Of a DNA stretch of 64,000 nt, positions 60,145 through 64,000 are shown in pieces. Made by a program: the position numbers and the translations under genes. The stretch comes from Trichopria drosophilae (lineage: Eukaryota; Arthropoda; Insecta; Hymenoptera; Diapriidae): contig CM059582.1 in NCBI GenBank assembly GCA_030407085.1, forward strand, positions 12,071,501 through 12,135,500, given 5' to 3'. Numbering within the stretch: position 1 is the first letter of the stretch; the number at the start of each line of letters is the position of its first letter. A model generated the notes under the pieces. The model was not told the DNA's origin, ran no database searches, and saw nothing but the letters and a program-made list of their open reading frames with translations.

Positions 60145-63100
60145 ATGATCGAAACACAAGACTCGTTGAATTTTCGAGGTGATTAATTCTTCTTTATGAT
60201 TTCTCAACAAATAATCATGAAATCGTTTTTTTTATTGTCATTTTAAGGTTATGTGTTGACAGATGAAATAATGTGATATAAAAATAGTATATTTTATTTT
60301 AAAGAAACTCTTTCCTAACATACGAAAACGAATTAAATACGTTTTATTTCGGTTTCTTGTCCATTTTCATTGAAATTCGTTCTAATCCGATATAATACGT
60401 GAATAGAACATAAACATAACCTTAAAAATGATACAAATTTAACGCAGGTGTATTTAAAAATTAATTAATATAATTAACAGCTTAAACCTACAAATTACAT
60501 TAGATGTTAAAATACTATAGTTTGTAAATTTCTAAACTATTAATTAATATTCTAAATTTTAAACACCTTGTCGTAATCGCACAGATTCTCAAAACACTAG
60601 GCCTTGTCGAAACATTTATAATCTCAACTAGTTAACATCTAATGCAATTTTTAGGTTTAAGACGTTAATTATATTAATTAGGAACCTAAAAAACATTGAC
60701 TAGCAGTTTTTTACATGAAAACGCAAACTAAAATGTAATTAATTTCACTGGAACTAAGTAAAAATAATTGTAAAGATACATAATGCCTGTCATGGACGCA
60801 ACATTTATTTTTCTTTTCTCTTTATAATACAAAAATATATATAATAATGCCAACGCATTAAAATGAATTCAAATATTCGGAAATCCATGTGAAAGTATTA
60901 AATCGGTAAACTTCAAATTAGTTTAGAAAGTTTCTCGAATTGAAACGTCAAGAAACCAGATTGGAAATGTAATTTCTGAATTCGATCTTATTCTTTTTCG
61001 TTTGTTGAGTTTAGTCTACTACACGGAAAGAAATTTTAAGTAAATGCCACTGCTCAGGGAAGTAACAGCTACCGCACGATTTCTGACGAATTTTGAATGG
61101 CGGTTAACATTCGAAATCGTTAAAAAGAACATTTTTATAAGTAGATACACTTTTATTACACCTTTTTGAATAGTTATTCATAATTTTCCGACTATTTAGT
61201 TATTAATAATTAATTTTAATGATCTAGAAATGTTGAAACCGAAAAACTTGGTACTTTTTTCATTCTAAAGCTTCCGTATCGAAAACAGTGCAAGATACAC
61301 TAAAAATGCACTGAAACTTTTTTGTAGAGCACAAAATTTCCTCCAAAAAAGTCAGCGAGGGCCCTAGACTAAAGTTAATAGCTCCAGAACACCCTATATC
61401 TTGACCAAAAACCAGTTGTTGAATTAAAATTAATGGAGTTATTTATCGTTTAGTGAACATTTTGAAGTACCTAAAATTTGATTATTATAAAATTATTTAT
61501 CTGCTTTCACTAACTTTCAATGTCTTAGAATTACAAAATTAACTACAAAAATTTATTTTTAGTTTAATTATTATGTAGTTTATCTTTTTATAACTATATA
61601 CAATTAATTTAACTAAAGCTTTTTTATATTATAAGTCAAATGTTAATAACGTAACGGAAAAATAAGAATAAATTTATATATTTGTTATTTGTGTAGTTTA
61701 TTTACGCAAATAGTGTTTTATTACCATGTGGACGTGTTTCCTTTTATTCCACTTCAAAACTCCACTACCAGATGAGACAAATGAAGTGTCATTTTCTTCG
61801 GGAGAATATATACTTTTGATTTCGACGGCTCAGTTTGGCCCGTTTTTTGGTTCTCTCATTTTATCTTAATTTATTGCAAACTAATATTCGCTCATTACGA
61901 AAGTCAATGTAAATTAACATTTAAAGCTTACGTTGTGAGGAAAATAAGTATTGCCAACCGACTGTTATAAAAAATAGATTGACAACGTTCTTAAGCTAAA
62001 ATTCAATTGAACAATAAAAACTATTAAGATTAAGATTACTTCAAGTTTTGCACACCTTTTTGTTATAAAGAATTGTAAAGTTTAGCACGAAAGATCTCAT
62101 TTTTATTTGAAAATTATCAATATCTATTTCTGTTTTGCAAATACTTGTATTTCTAATTGAAAAAAAAATGGAGTAATAAATTAGCCACGTCCACGTTCGT
62201 TGACTCTGGGTTCGGCAGAGAGCGAATAAATTGTAAATTTATCCATCTGCGTCCACCATTTTGGATCCCTAATTTTGAATTCTTCAAATTTGATGTCAGA
62301 TTCGTAATCAGCGACTCAAAAAACACCTAGGTATTCATTTTTCTTAGAACTAAACGATTTCTTAAAATTCATGTCCGCCATTTTGGATCCGCCATTTTGA
62401 ATTCTAATTTGATGTCAGATTCGTAGTCAGCGACTCAAAAAACACCTAGGTATTCATTTTTGTTAGAAATAAACTATTTCTTAAAATTCATGTCCGCCAT
62501 TTTGGATCCGCCATTTTGAATTCTTCTAATTTGATGTCAGATTCGTAATCAGCGACTCAAAAAACACCTAGGTATTCATTTTTTTGAGAAATTAACGATT
62601 TCTTAAAATTCATGTCCGCCATTTTGGATCCGCCATTTTGAATTCTTCTAATTTGATATCAGTTTCGTAATCAGCGACTCAAAAAACACCTAGGTATTCA
62701 TTTTTGTTAGAAATAAACGATTTCTTAAAATTCATGTCCGCCATTTTGGATCCGCCATTTTGAATTCTTCAAATTTGATGACAGGGGTCCAGGGCTCTCG
62801 CTGACTTTTTTTAAAGAAATTTTGTGCTCTATAAAAAAAGGTTGAGTGCATTTTTAGTGTTTCTTGCACTGTTTTCAATACGGAAGCTTTAGAATGAAAA
62901 AAGTACCAAGTTTTTCCGTTTCATCAACGTTTATAGATCATTACAAATAATTATTAATAACTATATCGTCTAGAAATTATGAATAAATTTTCTCAAAGGT
63001 GCACTCAAATTGGATCTGTTTATACAAATTTTCTTTTTAACGAATTCGAATTATAAACGTCGTCATTTCAAATTCGTCAGAATCTGTGCGATAACTACTA

Positions 63101-64000
63101 CAGTAGAACCTCCGTTATGGAATACAGTCGGGACAACGCGGGGCATTTAAATTTCCGTTAACGAATATTTGAGGAGAAAAAATCGACCCCCCACCTATAC
63201 CTATATCTTTAGGAGTTACAGGGCATTATACATACAGTAGTCCTCCCCTTATTTTAACTATTCGGGACAAGGAATATGGCGACCCCTTCCCTTATTTTAA
63301 CATCTCCCCTCTTTCTTACGACCAGCAGTGAGAGCGAGAGAGCACGATAAAAAAGTTAAAATAGGGGAAGGAAAAAAGTTAAAATAAGAGACGCGGTTAT
63401 AATAAGGGGAGTTAAAATAAGGGAAGGACTACTGTACACAGGCGATATTGTATCGATATGTGAATCGAATCAACGCGACGTATCGATATTCCATGTCGGC
63501 CATCTACAATGTGGTGTCTAGAGTGGGGAGACTAACTGAGGGGAAATTATTCGTTAAAGGAGGCGTCTGAATGTTCGATAACCGAAATATTCGATAACGG
63601 AGGTTCTATTGTAATTTAATACTCGTATTATTTTTTATTGTACAGCGATTCGGTTACAATTCGACAAGCACAGCTCTGCTCATCACCAATTATTTCTAAA
63701 AGAACACTCGATAAGGAAGCAAGAACCGGAGTATCCAAAAGGACAAACAATATTTGTTATTAATGTGCCCCCTTACGCTACGACTGAAGCTCTCAAGACA
63801 GCTTTTACAGAAGCTTGCGGGAATGTAAATTCTGTAACACTTGCGAAAAGTTCAAGTAGTTCTAATAATAACGGGTTCAAAGTTGCGTATATAGTGTTTC
63901 AATCGAAGAAAGGTTTTAACAAAGCATTATCGCTGCCTCAAGATCATGTGGTGATACTAAGTAACAAAAGCTCACCATGTTTAACAGGAATATCCAGTAA
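60145..64000 (+). CDS. Rrp7A: RRP7A homologue, two exons seen, runs off the right edge
   Basis: Exon 2 begins at 63646 after TTTTTTATTGTACAG and is open to the window end. It reads IRLQFDKHSSAHHQLFLKEH, then the RRM with RNP2-like TIFVINVPPYAT and RNP1-like GFKVAYIVFQ, matching the RRP7A family. Exon 1 is proposed at 60145-60178: ATG plus ten codons (MIETQDSLNFR) and one base before G|GTGATT. Joining in phase 1 gives NFRAIRLQF, which aligns with the conserved YxAIPIKF block of RRP7A. The intron is 3.47 kb with foldback and MITE insertions, the nearest ending 34 bp before exon 2. Family role: small-subunit ribosomal RNA processing in the nucleolus (UtpC/CURI complex in yeast). About 129 residues are visible of roughly 270-280. 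Exon 2 is certain; exon 1 is a proposal. Confidence 0.88.
60179..61070. other. 5' part of the RRP7A intron, nothing recognised
   Basis: AT-rich with AATTAATATAATTAACAG-type words at 60460 and reversed near 60670, suggesting a decayed inverted repeat (TTAGATGTTAA at 60502 against TTAACATCTAA at 60632). No gene. Confidence 0.45.
61071..63100. mobile_element. large foldback element with a module minisatellite inside
   Basis: The left arm 61071-61373 (CGATTTCTGACGAATTTTGA, AAGTACC/GGTACTTTTTTCATTCTAA, GTCAGCGAGGGCCCTAGAC) is mirrored at 62784-63100 (GGGCTCTCGCTGAC, TTAGAATGAAAAAAGTACC, CAAATTCGTCAGAATCTGTG). Arms are about 300 bp, the interior about 1.4 kb. A MITE is inserted at its right end. 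Confidence 0.8.
62245..62783. repeat. minisatellite of about 120-bp CCGCCATTTTG modules
   Basis: Five units in one orientation, each with GTCCGCCATTTTGGATCCGC, TTTGATGTCAGATTCGTAATC and CACCTAGGTATTCATTTT. Same module family as the palindromes at 22118, 35020, 40240, 44440 and 58602, but tandem rather than inverted. Confidence 0.9.
63101..63611. mobile_element. pogo-like MITE, outer element of a nested pair
   Basis: Ends CAGTAGAACCTCCGTTATGG and inverted CGATAACGGAGGTTCTATTG; TA at 63099-100 and 63612-13. Without the inner MITE it is about 309 bp. It ends 34 bp upstream of RRP7A exon 2. Confidence 0.88.
63235..63434. mobile_element. pogo-like MITE (200 bp) nested in another MITE
   Basis: Ends CAGTAGTCCTCCCCTTATTT inverted; TA at 63233-34 and 63435-36. 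Closely related ends to 16181-16408. Confidence 0.9.

Overview
The window is animal, most probably insect, nuclear DNA. It is AT-rich, its genes are split by introns with GT/AG boundaries, and it holds conserved eukaryotic single-copy genes separated and invaded by many transposable elements. I cannot name the species. No bacterial operon, phage or CRISPR signal is present.

Four host genes can be supported. (1) virilizer, minus strand, exons 13156-13100, 13040-12928 and 12869-8905, encodes an N6-methyladenosine writer-complex subunit; its 3' part lies outside the window, beyond a 7.6 kb satellite. (2) ALR/GFER (Erv1-type sulfhydryl oxidase), plus strand, exons 13555-13638 and 23842-24243, is divergent from virilizer with start codons about 0.4 kb apart, and has a 10.2 kb intron full of transposons. 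(3) A TMEM145/GPR180-like seven-helix membrane protein, minus strand, exons 26734-26314, 26252-25663 and 24669-24421, is tail-to-tail with ALR; its first exon(s) were not found. (4) RRP7A (ribosomal RNA processing), plus strand, has a 34-nt first coding exon at 60145-60178 and a second from 63646 running off the right edge. A further open region at 48.1-48.7 kb may be part of an unrecognised gene.

Layout: 1-7600 is a 10-bp-periodic satellite with higher-order repeats. 7.6-13.2 kb is virilizer. 13.2-13.55 kb is a bidirectional promoter region with a perfect GCGCATGCGC palindrome. 13.6-23.8 kb is the ALR intron, with several non-LTR retrotransposon pieces, nested pogo-like MITEs, an apparently intact Tc1/mariner-superfamily transposon (17796-21389) and a TTAA-flanked palindromic element. 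24.4-26.7 kb is TMEM145-like, with a MITE holding two other MITEs in one intron. 27-60 kb is gene-poor and repeat-rich: several LINE copies (one with an intact ORF1), a second, frameshifted mariner-superfamily element (50031-52571), and many foldback elements. 60.1-64 kb is RRP7A.

The most unusual content is in the repeats. At least twelve short TA-flanked elements share the terminal pattern CAGTA(G/A)NNCCYCCCTTATT, are often nested, and several carry an NRF-1/Ewg-like GCGCATGCGC or GCGCGTGCGC palindrome also found in the virilizer/ALR promoter. A family of foldback elements is built from modules of about 105-130 bp containing CCGCCATTTTGAAT and AATCAGCGACC; two copies end in piggyBac-like TTAA/CCC termini. 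Both mariner-superfamily elements have a D,D36D catalytic spacing and long terminal inverted repeats.
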